Source of the DNA: Vibrio sp. S17_S38
Lineage (GTDB): Bacteria; Pseudomonadota; Gammaproteobacteria; Enterobacterales; Vibrionaceae
NCBI RefSeq assembly: GCF_014694375.1
Contig: NZ_JAAUWW010000016.1
Location: forward strand, 1 to 64,000
Direction: 5' to 3'
Length of the DNA stretch: 64,000 nt
The position numbers were made by a program, and so were the translations under genes. The notes beneath the pieces are model-generated. The model searched no databases and was not told the origin of the DNA. It saw only the letters and a program-made list of their open reading frames with translations. Shown one piece after another: positions 27,664 to 37,944 of this stretch (position 1 is its first letter; every line of letters begins with the position of its first letter).

Positions 27664-30600
27664 AATTTAGTGGAAAATATCGCTCCATGGCTTTTATTGT
27701 TTCGGCAATGTCATTACCGCTCTTAAGTATTCAAAGTGCGTATGCATTAGAAAGCCAAGCTGCCAATGTGATGACTTATGAAACGGTACATTTTTCGACA
27801 GATCTAGGCTCGATAAATTCTAAATCCCAGCTGATTAAACAATTGCATTACGCCCAATTATTGCATTGACCTGATATTACAGAGGCAACATTGGAGCGTT
27901 TATTTGCAATCGATCCAAATAATGCATCAGGGCTCTTTTTTCAGGCTCAATCCTATGTTGAAACTAAGCATATCGATAAAGCACAAGCTATTTTGAAGAA
28001 AATGCAGATATCAGCGCCTAGCGATCCTGAGACTAAAAGATTAGAAATTTATTTATCTATTTATAGCACCCGTAAATCGAGCTATTCACAAGCCCAGCTA
28101 TTATCGCGTTCAGGTCGTACAGACCAAGCTCTTTCTGCATATCAAAAATTATTTCCCCAAGGGCCTCCAACGCCGACACTGCAACTTGAATATCTAAAAT
28201 TATTAGATAAAAAACCTGAAAACTGGCAGCGGGTTCAAGAAGGTCTAGTTGTATTAAATAAAGAATATCCGGGCGTGCCAGATTTTCAGCTTGCATGGGC
28301 AAAGCATACTTTAGATGAAAACTCGCAAGATCCCGATGCTTTGCTGATGGTGCAAAAATTAACGCTTAACCCTAATACCAGTAGTGATGCTGCCATCGCT
28401 TGGCTTGGAAGTTTGGATGATCAATACATCACCAAAGACTTAGTGCAGCAATACGCGGTGTTAGCCAGTTATATGCCGCATAATGAGCAAATGCAAGATG
28501 CTTATCATGATGCTCAAAAACGCTTAGTGAAAGAAACGGATTTAAGAAAAGACCCAACCTACATGGATAAGCTAGCAGGCTTAGCATTGGTGGATGCAGA
28601 TCAGTATCGAAAAGCCGAACCTAAGCTCAATGCTGCTTATGCAGCGCGTCCAACGGATCCTGAAATTCTAGCGGGTTTGGGGTTTGTGTATATGAAAACC
28701 GGTCGACAAGCAAAGGCGGTTGAATTCTTCACTCAAGCTAAAGCCAATGATCCTGATGTACGTTTCACCGATAAATGGGATTCGTTAATTCATGCTTCTG
28801 CTTATTGGGCAAATTTGGATAAAGGCGAGGCATTTTTAGCGAAAGGGCAGTTTAGCAATGCTCAAAAAGCCTATATGGAGTCGGTTAATATTGAGCCTGA
28901 AGATCCGTATGCTTATAACTATTTGGCAGAATTGGCTCTGGCTCAAAAGCAATATTCCCCACAAAAGCAATATTCACAAGCGGATAAGTATTATGTCACC
29001 GCCATTAGCAAAGATCCGTTAAATGAAACGGCGTTGCGTGGTCGTATTGATATTCGCGTACAGCAAAAAGGCAATCAAGCCGCTTATCAATTTGCTAAAA
29101 CATTAACGCCTGCGCAACAACATGTAGTGCAAGATAAAACCGATGATCTCTATACAACGCTATTACTAGCAGGAGTCCAAAAAGATATCACGGCAGGTGA
29201 CATGAAAGCGGCGACATTGAAACTCGATCAACTCGCGAAAAATCCACCGACATCTGCTTGGAGTCGAGCTGATATCGCAGATGCTTATCAAACAACGGGT
29301 AACCCTGAACGCGCCAATCAATTGATGGCGCAGTGGTCGAAGAGTCCTGCACCTGAAGTCCAATTTTCTTATGCGCTTTATTTATCTCGTCATGGACAAA
29401 CGGCTCAAGCTATTGATGTATTAGAAGCGGTTCCTGTATCCAAGCGTAATGCTTCGATAGATAATAGTCTGATACGTCTAAAAATGGGCTTAGCATTTGC
29501 ATCTCTAAGCCAGTTAGCTGAAACCGATAGAAGTGCAGCGAAAGCTAAGCTGGATCAGATGTTGTTAGATTATAGCAACGATCCTGCAGCACAAATTCGG
29601 CTAATTGGAATGGAATATCGTTTAGGTTTCGAATCAGATGCAAAAGACGATGCTGAGCGTTTAAAACCGTCGATTGCTTGGGATTATTCTACACAATTAT
29701 CGTATGGCAGTTTGTTACTCGAATTAGAGAATTATTCGGACTTTGAAATTTGGAAGTCTACTTTGCCAGCGCCAAAAGGATCTGATAGTGAACAGCGTGA
29801 TTATGCTCAACAACGAGATATGTTGTTTGCGCAATATGCGATGACGCAACATAATTATTCGGAGGCGATTAGCTTATATTACCCGATATCAAAAGGAGCT
29901 AACGTTTACCAAAAAGAGGCTCAGTTTGGTTTACTTGCCGCCTATCAAACCAGTGGTCAAAATCAACAAAGCGAACAGCTTGCGCAGCAATTATATAAAG
30001 AAAAGGACAGTCTATCGGGCTCTCAAATTGTGCAGTTGGCGAGTGTGTTAAATGAGCAGGAACATACACAACAAGCGCTTGTATTAACGCATAGTACCTT
30101 GCAATATTCAGACCTTGAAGCTTACCAATATCGCAGTAGCATGAGTATTGCGATGGAACACAAAGAATATCCATTGTCAGAGTCGTTAGCTTATCGAGCA
30201 CTTTTGAGCGATCAAACGGATCGTCAAGCACAGGCAAATCCGCAAATACAAGTGGATGATGGAATAGCGCAAAACCATGGGCCACAACCTCAAACATTGC
30301 ATCAGTTGTACGATAATGCTGATGATAATTGGTTAACCAATAGCGTTAAGTCTGATATTGATAAATTACATGATCGTAATGATGGTTATGTCGAGTTTGG
30401 TGTCGATTATAGTGGTCGTGACAGCGAAAATAGCGCCACTCAAATACCGATCGAAGTCAGCATACCAATGCCTAAATACGATGGTCACTTGTTGATCCGA
30501 ACCGATGTGGTGATGCTTGATTCTGGTGATTTGAATTATTTTGATAAGAGTGAAGGGCACAGTTCAGAGTCAACGTTTAGTCAAAAAAATAATGGTGTGG

Positions 30601-31436
30601 CTTTTGGTATTGGCTGGAAAGCGAACACTTGGTCTGCCGATATAGGCACGACACCTATTGGGTTTGATCAAACGACGTGGGTTGGTGGACTCAATCTGTC
30701 TGGGGATTTAGGCGATCTTGGTTGGAAAGCCACCGCCTCTCGTCGCCCAGAGACCAGCAGCACGTTATCTTATGGTGGTATGGTTGTACCTGAGGATGAT
30801 TTAGCAAATAAAGGTAAACACTGGGGAAATGTCGTTAGCACCGGTGTGAAACTCGGTGGGAGTTACGATGTAGGCGGACCTGTTGGCGTTTGGACTAGTG
30901 CACAATTCCATCAAATGACAGGCAACAATGTTGAAGATAATACTCGTTTGGGCTTGCTCGGTGGGCTTTATTGGAAGTTGATTGCAGAGTCGGATCGTCA
31001 TTTAAGTGTCGGTGTGAACAGCATGTATTTGCACTATGATAAAAACTTGAGTGAGTATGCTTACGGTTACGGTGGCTATTACAGCCCACAACAATATTTC
31101 TCCATGTCATTACCGATTAACTGGTATCAACGTTTAGGCAATGAATGGTCTTACTTGGTCAGTGGTTCGGTATCTAACTCTTGGACCGCGGAAGATGCGC
31201 TTTATGGCTCTCAGGGGGAAGATGAAAAAGGTGGTGGATTTGGTTATTCATTACAGGCGGCGGTTGAAAAACGAGTGAGTCGACGTTGGTATTTAGGATT
31301 ATCAATGGATATCCAACGCTCTGATTTTTATGAGCCTAATCATATGTTGATGTATGCCCGATATACTTTCTCTGACCGTTGGCAACCAATTGAAATGCCA
31401 GTCGATCCGTTAACATTATATTCTGATTTTGATTAA
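27654..31436 (+). pseudogene. bcsC: Cellulose export protein BcsC interrupted by an in-frame TGA
   Basis: The outer-membrane exporter: a signal peptide, a long run of TPR repeats in the periplasm and a C-terminal beta-barrel (from about residue 890 to 1260). Codon 72 (27867-27869) is TGA. The frame continues directly with PDITEATLERLFAIDPNN, the first TPR region, and stays open for about 1190 codons, so the change is a point nonsense mutation, probably from TGG. The truncated product would be 71 residues. ATG 27654 has GGGACGA in front, inside bcsZ. A start at TTG 27891 would give a protein without a signal peptide, so it cannot rescue export. Confidence 0.87.
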
Positions 31437-31457
31437 ATTTCCTAAGTGATGGTAACC

Positions 31458-31490
31458 CAAAAAAAGCCCCAAACCAGTTAGGGATGGGGC
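31458..31490 (-). terminator. Terminator of malK
   Basis: On the minus strand GCCCCA pairs with TGGGGC and is followed by a run of seven T. It lies between the convergent bcsC and malK genes and serves malK. Confidence 0.75.
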
Positions 31491-31529
31491 AAGGGCATTA
31501 CTATGAAAAATAACTTAATCGTGTTGAGT

Positions 31530-32639
31530 TTATACGCCAGGTTCTTGATATAAGCGGCGGCATGATCTGCCATCGCTGTGAAATAAATGGCAACGATAAG
31601 CCGGAATGCCAATTTCAAAGGCATCTCCAGACTCTACATCTAACGTATCGTTTTGACGGTAGATGACATCAGCATCAACGTGATCAAGGTTTAAGTAGAC
31701 TTGCGTTTCGTTACCTAACTTTTCTACTACTTGCACTTTGCCTTTAATACTGACATCGCCTTCATTTGCTGGCAGTAAATGTTCTGGGCGTACGCCTAAT
31801 GACATGCGAGCGCCTTGCTTGACCGTACTACCATCCACTTGTATCCAAAAAGCGGCTTGGCTCGCGAGTTCTACTTTCACCCGATTGGTTTCGACTTCTT
31901 TGATTTGTACATTGATAAAGTTCATTTTTGGCGAACCAATAAATCCTGCTACAAAGCGATTTTCTGGGTAGTGGTAAAGTTCTAATGGCTTACCTACTTG
32001 TGACACACTGCCGCCATCTAATACCACGATTTTATCGGCCATGGTCATGGCTTCTACTTGATCATGAGTCACATAGATCATGGTGCAACCGAGTTTCTTG
32101 TGCAGCTTGGCGAGTTCGATACGCATTTGGACACGCAGCGCAGCATCGAGATTAGAGAGTGGTTCATCTAGCAAGAATACTTCAGGTTGCGCCACCAACG
32201 TACGGCCAATCGCGACTCGTTGACGCTGACCACCCGATAATGCTTTTGGTCGACGTTCTAATAAATGACCGAGTTGTAAAATATCAGCGGCGTGATCAAC
32301 ACGAGATTTGATTTTGGCTTTATCTTCTTTAGCCAGTTTTAAACCAAAAGACATATTGTCGAATAAATTTAAGTGCGGATACAGTGCATAAGATTGAAAT
32401 ACCATGCCTACGCCACGCTCAGATGGTGGCACATCGTTCATTTTTTTGTCACCAATGAAAAGCTCTCCAGAGGTAATGTCTTCTAAACCTGCGATGCAGC
32501 GTAGTAATGTCGATTTACCACAACCAGACGGACCAACAAACACGACAAATTCACCATCTTGAATATCCAAGTCGACATCTTGAGAAATGAGGTTGTCACC
32601 GTACGCTTTACATACTTTTCGCAGCGTTACACTCGTCAT
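31530..32639 (-). CDS. malK: Maltose/maltodextrin ABC transporter ATPase MalK
   Basis: The cytoplasmic ATPase of the MalEFGK2 importer, 369 residues as in E. coli (371). Walker A is GPSGCGKST at 36-44, the signature [13 protein letters not shown] and Walker [13 protein letters not shown] follow, and a C-terminal OB-type regulatory domain begins near residue 240. In E. coli this domain binds MalT and EIIA-Glc. It is divergent from malEFG over a shared region with MalT-like boxes. Confidence 0.95.
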   Translation of the reverse strand: MTSVTLRKVCKAYGDNLISQDVDLDIQDGEFVVFVGPSGCGKSTLLRCIAGLEDITSGELFIGDKKMNDVPPSERGVGMVFQSYALYPHLNLFDNMSFGLKLAKEDKAKIKSRVDHAADILQLGHLLERRPKALSGGQRQRVAIGRTLVAQPEVFLLDEPLSNLDAALRVQMRIELAKLHKKLGCTMIYVTHDQVEAMTMADKIVVLDGGSVSQVGKPLELYHYPENRFVAGFIGSPKMNFINVQIKEVETNRVKVELASQAAFWIQVDGSTVKQGARMSLGVRPEHLLPANEGDVSIKGKVQVVEKLGNETQVYLNLDHVDADVIYRQNDTLDVESGDAFEIGIPAYRCHLFHSDGRSCRRLYQEPGV

Positions 32640-32739
32640 TGGTCCGTTCCTTTTCTTTTTATTGGTTTGGCAACAAGTTGATAATGAGAGGTTGCCGTTT
32701 AATTTAAATAATTTGCTATGGGATCTATATTACTTGAGT

Positions 32740-32970
32740 GTTTCAAAGCTGCCTCCTCCTTGCTTGATTAATTTTTGGTGGACAAAGGGGGAGGAGTGCA
32801 TAGATCACACTTTTTAATTCAGATCATCTTTGGCGTAAATACTCAATAATCAGTATGCGTTCGATCACGTTTATGCTTGGTTTTAAGGTATATTAGCAAA
32901 TTATTGTGAATCTAAATCACAGTTTTTATCTTGCTGCGTGGGGGCGTAGAGATTAGGAGGATGTTCATCA
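32740..32970. promoter_or_regulatory. malK / malE divergent control region (MalT-like boxes, CRP-like dyad)
   Basis: MalT-like boxes: GGAGGAGG on the minus strand at 32752-32759, GGGGGAGGAG at 32787-32796 and GGAGGATG at 32956-32963. A CRP-like dyad, TGTGA at 32905-32909 and TCACA at 32917-32921, has a 7-bp spacer instead of the usual 6. The arrangement resembles the E. coli malEp-malKp region, where MalT and CRP act jointly on both promoters. No gene is seen in 32640-33136. Confidence 0.65.
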
Positions 32971-33136
32971 TTTCTAATTATTGCAAGATTTAACCGTGCC
33001 GAGATGTCTAGTCAATGTGAATGGATATAGATCTTGCAACTAATGGATATAGCTCTTGCTGCTCAGGACTCGTTATTGTGTTACCGACCCTACAGGTTGT
33101 AACCGCCAAATAAGAACAATAGAAAGGATCATGGAA

Positions 33137-34315
33137 ATGAAAAAAATCCTCAAAACTGCCATTTTATGTAGCTTAGCGTTAAGTGGTGTGAGTGCTCATG
33201 CTGCCATTGAAGAAGGTCAACTGACCATATGGATTAATGGTGATAAAGGCTATAACGGTCTTGCTGAAGTGGGCAAAAAATTTGAAGCGGACACTGGCAT
33301 TAAAGTGACGGTTTCTCATCCTGATAAATTAGAAGAGAAATTCCCACAATTGGCTTCAACCGGTGATGGCCCTGATATTGTTCTTTGGGCGCACGATCGC
33401 TTTGGTGGATATGCGAAAGCAGGACTATTGGCAGAAGTGAAACCTTCGGCTGAATTCAAGTCTAAATTTTCTGATTTCACATGGGATGCGGTTTCTTATA
33501 ATGGTAAATACATCGGCTATCCTGTCGCGGTTGAATCATTATCGCTTATTTACAACAAAGACTTAATCAAAACCCCACCTAAAAACTGGGAAGATATTGC
33601 TGCTCTTGATAAGAAGCTACAAAAAGAGGGTAAGCACGCCATCATGTGGAACCTGTCAGAACCTTTCTTTACTTGGCCAATTCTTGCGGCTGACGGTGGT
33701 TACGCGTTTAAATTTGAAAATGGTGCTTACAACCCTAAAGATGTGGGTGTGAATAACGCGGGTGCAGTGAATGCGATGAGTTTTGTGAAAGGCTTAGTCG
33801 ATCAAAAAGTGATTTCACCTGATGTGGATTACACCATTGCAGAATCTGGTTTCAACAAAGGTGAAGTCGCCATGACGATCAATGGTCCTTGGTCTTGGGC
33901 GAACATTGATAAAGCTGGTATTAAGTACGGTGTGACGACATTGCCAATGTTTAATGGCAAACCATCAAAACCATTTGTTGGTGTGTTAACCGCGGGCATT
34001 AGCTCAGCATCACCAAACAAAGATTTGGCGGTTGAGTTTATTGAAAATTACATGCTGACCAAAGAAGGTTTAAAAGCTATCAATGACGATACGCCATTAG
34101 GCGCGGTAGCATTGAAATCTTATCAGACTGAATTAGCTAAAGATCCACGTATTGCGGCAACCATGAGTAATGCACAAAATGGTGAAATCATGCCAAATAT
34201 CTCTGAAATGTCGGCATTCTGGTATGCGGAAAAAGCGGCAATTGGTAATGTGGTTAATGGTCGTCAATCGGTGAAAGAAGCACTGGATACGGTTGCTGAT
34301 CGCATGACGAAATAA
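33137..34315 (+). CDS. malE: Maltose-binding protein MalE
   Basis: The periplasmic receptor for maltose and maltodextrins, 392 residues (E. coli 396). The signal peptide ends SAHA before [20 protein letters not shown], which is close to the E. coli mature start. I chose ATG 33137 because AAAGGA lies 8 bases before it; the ATG two codons earlier is too close. A long hairpin follows before malF. Confidence 0.95.
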   Translation: MKKILKTAILCSLALSGVSAHAAIEEGQLTIWINGDKGYNGLAEVGKKFEADTGIKVTVSHPDKLEEKFPQLASTGDGPDIVLWAHDRFGGYAKAGLLAEVKPSAEFKSKFSDFTWDAVSYNGKYIGYPVAVESLSLIYNKDLIKTPPKNWEDIAALDKKLQKEGKHAIMWNLSEPFFTWPILAADGGYAFKFENGAYNPKDVGVNNAGAVNAMSFVKGLVDQKVISPDVDYTIAESGFNKGEVAMTINGPWSWANIDKAGIKYGVTTLPMFNGKPSKPFVGVLTAGISSASPNKDLAVEFIENYMLTKEGLKAINDDTPLGAVALKSYQTELAKDPRIAATMSNAQNGEIMPNISEMSAFWYAEKAAIGNVVNGRQSVKEALDTVADRMTK

Positions 34316-34373
34316 TATTTCGTTTTCCACTGGTCTTGGTTTATCGCTTTGTGAGTTAATTCAGCCCAGCGGT

Positions 34374-34411
34374 GTGAGAAAGAAGAGAGCTGCCTCTTTC
34401 TTCTTTCTCAC
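34374..34411 (+). repeat. Long hairpin between malE and malF
   Basis: GTGAGAAAGAAG pairs perfectly with CTTCTTTCTCAC, with a further inner GAG/CTC pairing and a small loop. It is followed by an A/T-rich stretch but not a clean T run. In E. coli the same interval holds REP sequences that protect malE mRNA. This element has unrelated sequence at the same place. Confidence 0.7.
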
Positions 34412-34565
34412 TTATTTATTTGCTTCTTATGTAACGGTAGACGAAACGTTTATCGATGCCTTTGATTAGAGTTTGGGCTATGTTTCAATCTCTTATGCAG
34501 TTTCAAAAGCTGACGTGTTTTCAAAACTTCTGTTTAGATCATGCGATATGGTAATGGAATCTATT

Positions 34566-36173
34566 ATGTCTTCGAATCTTGTGTCATCTCATCCCTCTCA
34601 TATTCCAGAGTCTGTTTCTCAATCATGGCTTAAGTCTCATTGGGTTAAAATGGCGGTGTTGTTTGCGGTCACTTTGCTCAATGGCTATGCGATCGTTTTA
34701 ATGTATTCGCGCGGTGAATTCGCTTTTGCGTTGCTTACTTTGATTTTAGCGTCTATGGGTGTCTATGTTTTTGCCCGTAAACGTACTTATGCCCATCGCT
34801 ATATTTATCCTGGTGTAGCGGGGATGATCTTATTTATCATTTTCCCATTGATTTATACCATTGGTTTGGCGTTTACCAACTATAGCGGAGCCAATCAGTT
34901 AAGTTTTGAACGAGCTCAAAGCGTATTAATGGATCAAACTTTTCAAAGTGGCGACAGTTATTCATTTGAATTACGTCAACACGACAACCTTTATTCCATT
35001 GCCTTAAAACAAGGCGACACTTGGTTAGTTTCTGCGCCGCGATCATTAACGAAAGAGTCGTTAACCGAGGCCACTGAAAACCAGCCAGTAGGGCACATTG
35101 CATTATTACCTTCAGATTCATTATCAGGCAAAAAAGTACCGCTAAAATCTGTGATCCAACATCGTAATGTATTAAGTGAGTTTGTAGTTGAAACGCCAGA
35201 TGGCACCGATCTTAAAATGTCGGGTTTGCGTAAGTTTGCACAAGTGAAATCACTGTATACGCTTGATGCAGATGGTGAGAGTTTAGTGAACAATAAAACC
35301 GATGAAGTATTAAAACCGAATTACAAGATTGGTTACTACCAAACGGTTGATACGAATGGCGCATTTATCGGCCAACCGTTGACTCCCGGCTTTATTGTGA
35401 ATATTGGCTTTGATAACTTCACTCGTATCTTTAACGATCCGGGTATTCAAGGTCCATTCTTTAAAATCTTTGTATGGACGGTATTGTTCTCAGCAATCAC
35501 TGTGGCGTTAACGCTTGCCTTTGGTGTGATTTTGGCGCAAATCGTTTCTTGGGAAGCATTAAAAGGACGTGGTTTATATCGTGTGTTATTAATCCTTCCT
35601 TATGCTGTGCCTGCGTTCATTTCAATTTTGATCTTTAAAGGTCTATTTAACCAAAGCTTTGGTGAGATTAATCAATTACTACAAGGTTTATTTGGTTTAA
35701 GTCCTGCATGGTTTACCGACCCAACACTCGCTAAAACTATGATCATTATCGTCAATACTTGGCTCGGTTATCCGTACATGATGATCTTGGCAATGGGGAT
35801 GTTAAAAGCGATCCCTGATGATTTGTATGAAGCATCAGCAATGGATGGCGCAGGACCAATCGATAACTTCTTTAAAATTACGTTGCCACTATTGGTGAAG
35901 CCAATGGTGCCGCTATTAATTGCCAGTTTTGCATTTAACTTTAACAACTTCGTATTGATTCAATTATTAACCAACGGTGCGCCCGACATGATTGGTACTA
36001 CAGTTCCTGCTGGTCACACTGATTTATTGGTAAGTTACACCTATCGCATTGCCTTTGAAGGTGCTGGTGGTCAAGACTTTGGCTTAGCGGGCGCGATTGC
36101 AACTTTGATCTTCTTATTGGTTGGCGGTTTGTCACTGCTGAACATGAAATTCACCAAGCTAGAAACAGAATAA
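34566..36173 (+). CDS. malF: Maltose ABC permease MalF
   Basis: An inner-membrane subunit of MalEFGK2, about 535 residues, with eight membrane segments and the large periplasmic P2 loop (about residues 90-270) typical of MalF. The coupling EAA loop is EASAMDGAGPIDNFFKITLP. I chose ATG 34566, with TGGAA seven bases upstream; ATG 34554 is also possible and the frame extends further upstream without homology. Confidence 0.93.
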   Translation: MSSNLVSSHPSHIPESVSQSWLKSHWVKMAVLFAVTLLNGYAIVLMYSRGEFAFALLTLILASMGVYVFARKRTYAHRYIYPGVAGMILFIIFPLIYTIGLAFTNYSGANQLSFERAQSVLMDQTFQSGDSYSFELRQHDNLYSIALKQGDTWLVSAPRSLTKESLTEATENQPVGHIALLPSDSLSGKKVPLKSVIQHRNVLSEFVVETPDGTDLKMSGLRKFAQVKSLYTLDADGESLVNNKTDEVLKPNYKIGYYQTVDTNGAFIGQPLTPGFIVNIGFDNFTRIFNDPGIQGPFFKIFVWTVLFSAITVALTLAFGVILAQIVSWEALKGRGLYRVLLILPYAVPAFISILIFKGLFNQSFGEINQLLQGLFGLSPAWFTDPTLAKTMIIIVNTWLGYPYMMILAMGMLKAIPDDLYEASAMDGAGPIDNFFKITLPLLVKPMVPLLIASFAFNFNNFVLIQLLTNGAPDMIGTTVPAGHTDLLVSYTYRIAFEGAGGQDFGLAGAIATLIFLLVGGLSLLNMKFTKLETE

Positions 36174-36185
36174 GGAGTACTGACT

Positions 36186-37076
36186 ATGGCGATGGTTCAA
36201 CCAAAATCATTAAAATACCGTTTGTGGGCAACCCACGTTGCTATGTGGGTTTTTCTTGCGGTGATGATGTTTCCTCTGTTGATGGTGATTGCGATTTCTT
36301 TACGTGAAGGTAATTACGCCGCAGGCGATCTTATTCCTAGAAATCCATCATTAGAGCATTGGAAATTGGCACTTGGCTTTGATGTGGTACACGCCGATGG
36401 CAGCGTGACCAAACCGCCATTTCCCGTTCTATTATGGTTATGGAACTCGGTAAAAGTGGCGGGTTTAACCGCGATTGGGATTGTGACGTTATCAACCACC
36501 TGTGCTTATGCTTTTGCTCGTATGAAGTTTAAAGGCAAAACCTTAATTCTTCGTTCAATGCTGATTTTCCAAATGTTCCCAGCCGTACTGGCGTTAGTCG
36601 CTTTATACGCCTTGTTTGATCGTTTAGGTACTTACGTTCCATTCTTAGGTTTGAATACGCACGGTGGCGTGGTGTTCGCTTATATGGGCGGCATCGCACT
36701 ACATGTTTGGACGATTAAAGGCTATTTTGAATCGATTGATAATTCGTTAGAAGAAGCTGCCGCTCTCGATGGTGCAACTCCATGGCAAGCTTTCCGTTTA
36801 GTATTATTGCCGTTATCCGTACCAATTCTTGCGGTGGTGTTTATCTTGTCTTTCATTGCTGCGGTAACCGAAGTACCCGTTGCTTCATTACTGCTACGAG
36901 ATGTGAATTCATACACTTTAGCAGTAGGCATGCAGCAATACTTATACCCACAAAACTACTTATGGGGTGATTTTGCAGCGGCGGCGGTACTTTCGGCATT
37001 ACCCATTACCATTGTGTTCTTAATGGCGCAGAAGTTTTTGGTCGGTGGGTTAACCGCCGGTGGGGTGAAAGGGTAG
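36186..37076 (+). CDS. malG: Maltose ABC permease MalG
   Basis: The second membrane subunit, 296 residues exactly as in E. coli, starting MAMVQPKS as in that protein. Six membrane segments and the EAA loop [20 protein letters not shown] are present. The C-terminus GLTAGGVKG, which reaches the MalK dimer and MalE, is conserved. AAGGAG at 36172-36177 is well placed for ATG 36186. Confidence 0.95.
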   Translation: MAMVQPKSLKYRLWATHVAMWVFLAVMMFPLLMVIAISLREGNYAAGDLIPRNPSLEHWKLALGFDVVHADGSVTKPPFPVLLWLWNSVKVAGLTAIGIVTLSTTCAYAFARMKFKGKTLILRSMLIFQMFPAVLALVALYALFDRLGTYVPFLGLNTHGGVVFAYMGGIALHVWTIKGYFESIDNSLEEAAALDGATPWQAFRLVLLPLSVPILAVVFILSFIAAVTEVPVASLLLRDVNSYTLAVGMQQYLYPQNYLWGDFAAAAVLSALPITIVFLMAQKFLVGGLTAGGVKG

Positions 37077-37104
37077 GCTTTTAAACAAATAGTAATAAAT
37101 AACA

Positions 37105-37135
37105 AATGCCACCGATTTCTATCGGTGGCATTTTT
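37105..37135 (+). terminator. Terminator of malEFG
   Basis: AATGCCACCGAT pairs with ATCGGTGGCATT around a 4-base loop and is followed by TTT. It closes the malEFG operon. Confidence 0.9.
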
Positions 37136-37280
37136 GTATGGTTCATCGCATCCATGTGGAATTGATATTTCAATCAGAACTAACCAATTGTTTCTTGCCT
37201 CGCAGTGTATATCTCTTCAATTGAGTCATCAGCATAAATTCCATAGAGTTTAGATCAAATACGAACAACAGGTTCTGTTC

Positions 37281-37859
37281 ATGAGACTATTTTGGCTGCC
37301 ATTTATTTCTTTATTATCGGGCTGTATGACTTCAATCGTTTGGGATCAGAAAGATGATTATTATGAAGAGCTGATGGGCTTCTATTTAGTTGAACATAAA
37401 AATGAAGTGATTGCATCGGGTGGTCAATACAGCTATTTATTTAATCTGGAAGCAAAAACTAAAACGATCTTCAAATTGAGTCGAACAATCGAATTCTCAC
37501 TGTTGTTTAATCACTTTCAATTGAATACGGATAACCATATTTTTGGTGAAATCACTCTATACGTCAATCTGGAAAAGCTTACCCTAAAACAGAAGGATCA
37601 GCTGAAGTCTTTAGGCTTTAAAATGACGCGAGAGAAAAATATTCTGCAGTATAAACAAACGCTTTATGGCACCCGATATTTGAAAATTGACACCCCTAAA
37701 GCAACACAATTTAAAGAACCTTATTATGTCATTGTTGGAGTAGATGACTCTGCAACGGATGTTGCTCAAAAAGTCATGTTCACACCCGTTGCTTTAGCCG
37801 TTGATATTCTAGTTATATACCCGGTATCGTTTATTTTATTGATAGTCACGGCTAATTAG
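37281..37859 (+). CDS. Hypothetical lipoprotein
   Basis: A 192-residue protein of unknown function. It begins MRLFWLPFISLLSGC, a signal peptide with a lipobox (LLSGC), so it should be lipid-anchored. A hydrophobic stretch near the C-terminus (VALAVDILVIYPVSFILLIV) may be a second membrane contact. The middle is mixed alpha/beta with no motif I recognise. It lies alone, between the malG terminator and the convergent secretion ATPase gene, with no visible link to either. Confidence 0.65.
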   Translation: MRLFWLPFISLLSGCMTSIVWDQKDDYYEELMGFYLVEHKNEVIASGGQYSYLFNLEAKTKTIFKLSRTIEFSLLFNHFQLNTDNHIFGEITLYVNLEKLTLKQKDQLKSLGFKMTREKNILQYKQTLYGTRYLKIDTPKATQFKEPYYVIVGVDDSATDVAQKVMFTPVALAVDILVIYPVSFILLIVTAN

Positions 37860-37881
37860 CCTGCATTCTAGATAATTAAAT

Positions 37882-37919
37882 TATCTCACCCTAAATATTC
37901 TAAAGCTTAAGGTGAGATA
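37882..37919. terminator. Convergent hairpin after the lipoprotein gene
   Basis: TATCTCACC pairs with GGTGAGATA around a 20-base loop between two convergent genes. The T tails are poor, so terminator strength is uncertain. Confidence 0.45.
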
Positions 37920-37944
37920 GATCTTAGTGATCATAAGTTATTAA

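Noticed and set aside
22375..27869. Selenocysteine at the two in-frame TGA codons
   Set aside because: Neither BcsA nor BcsC is a selenoprotein, the BcsA position is Trp in E. coli, and no SECIS-like hairpin directly follows either TGA.
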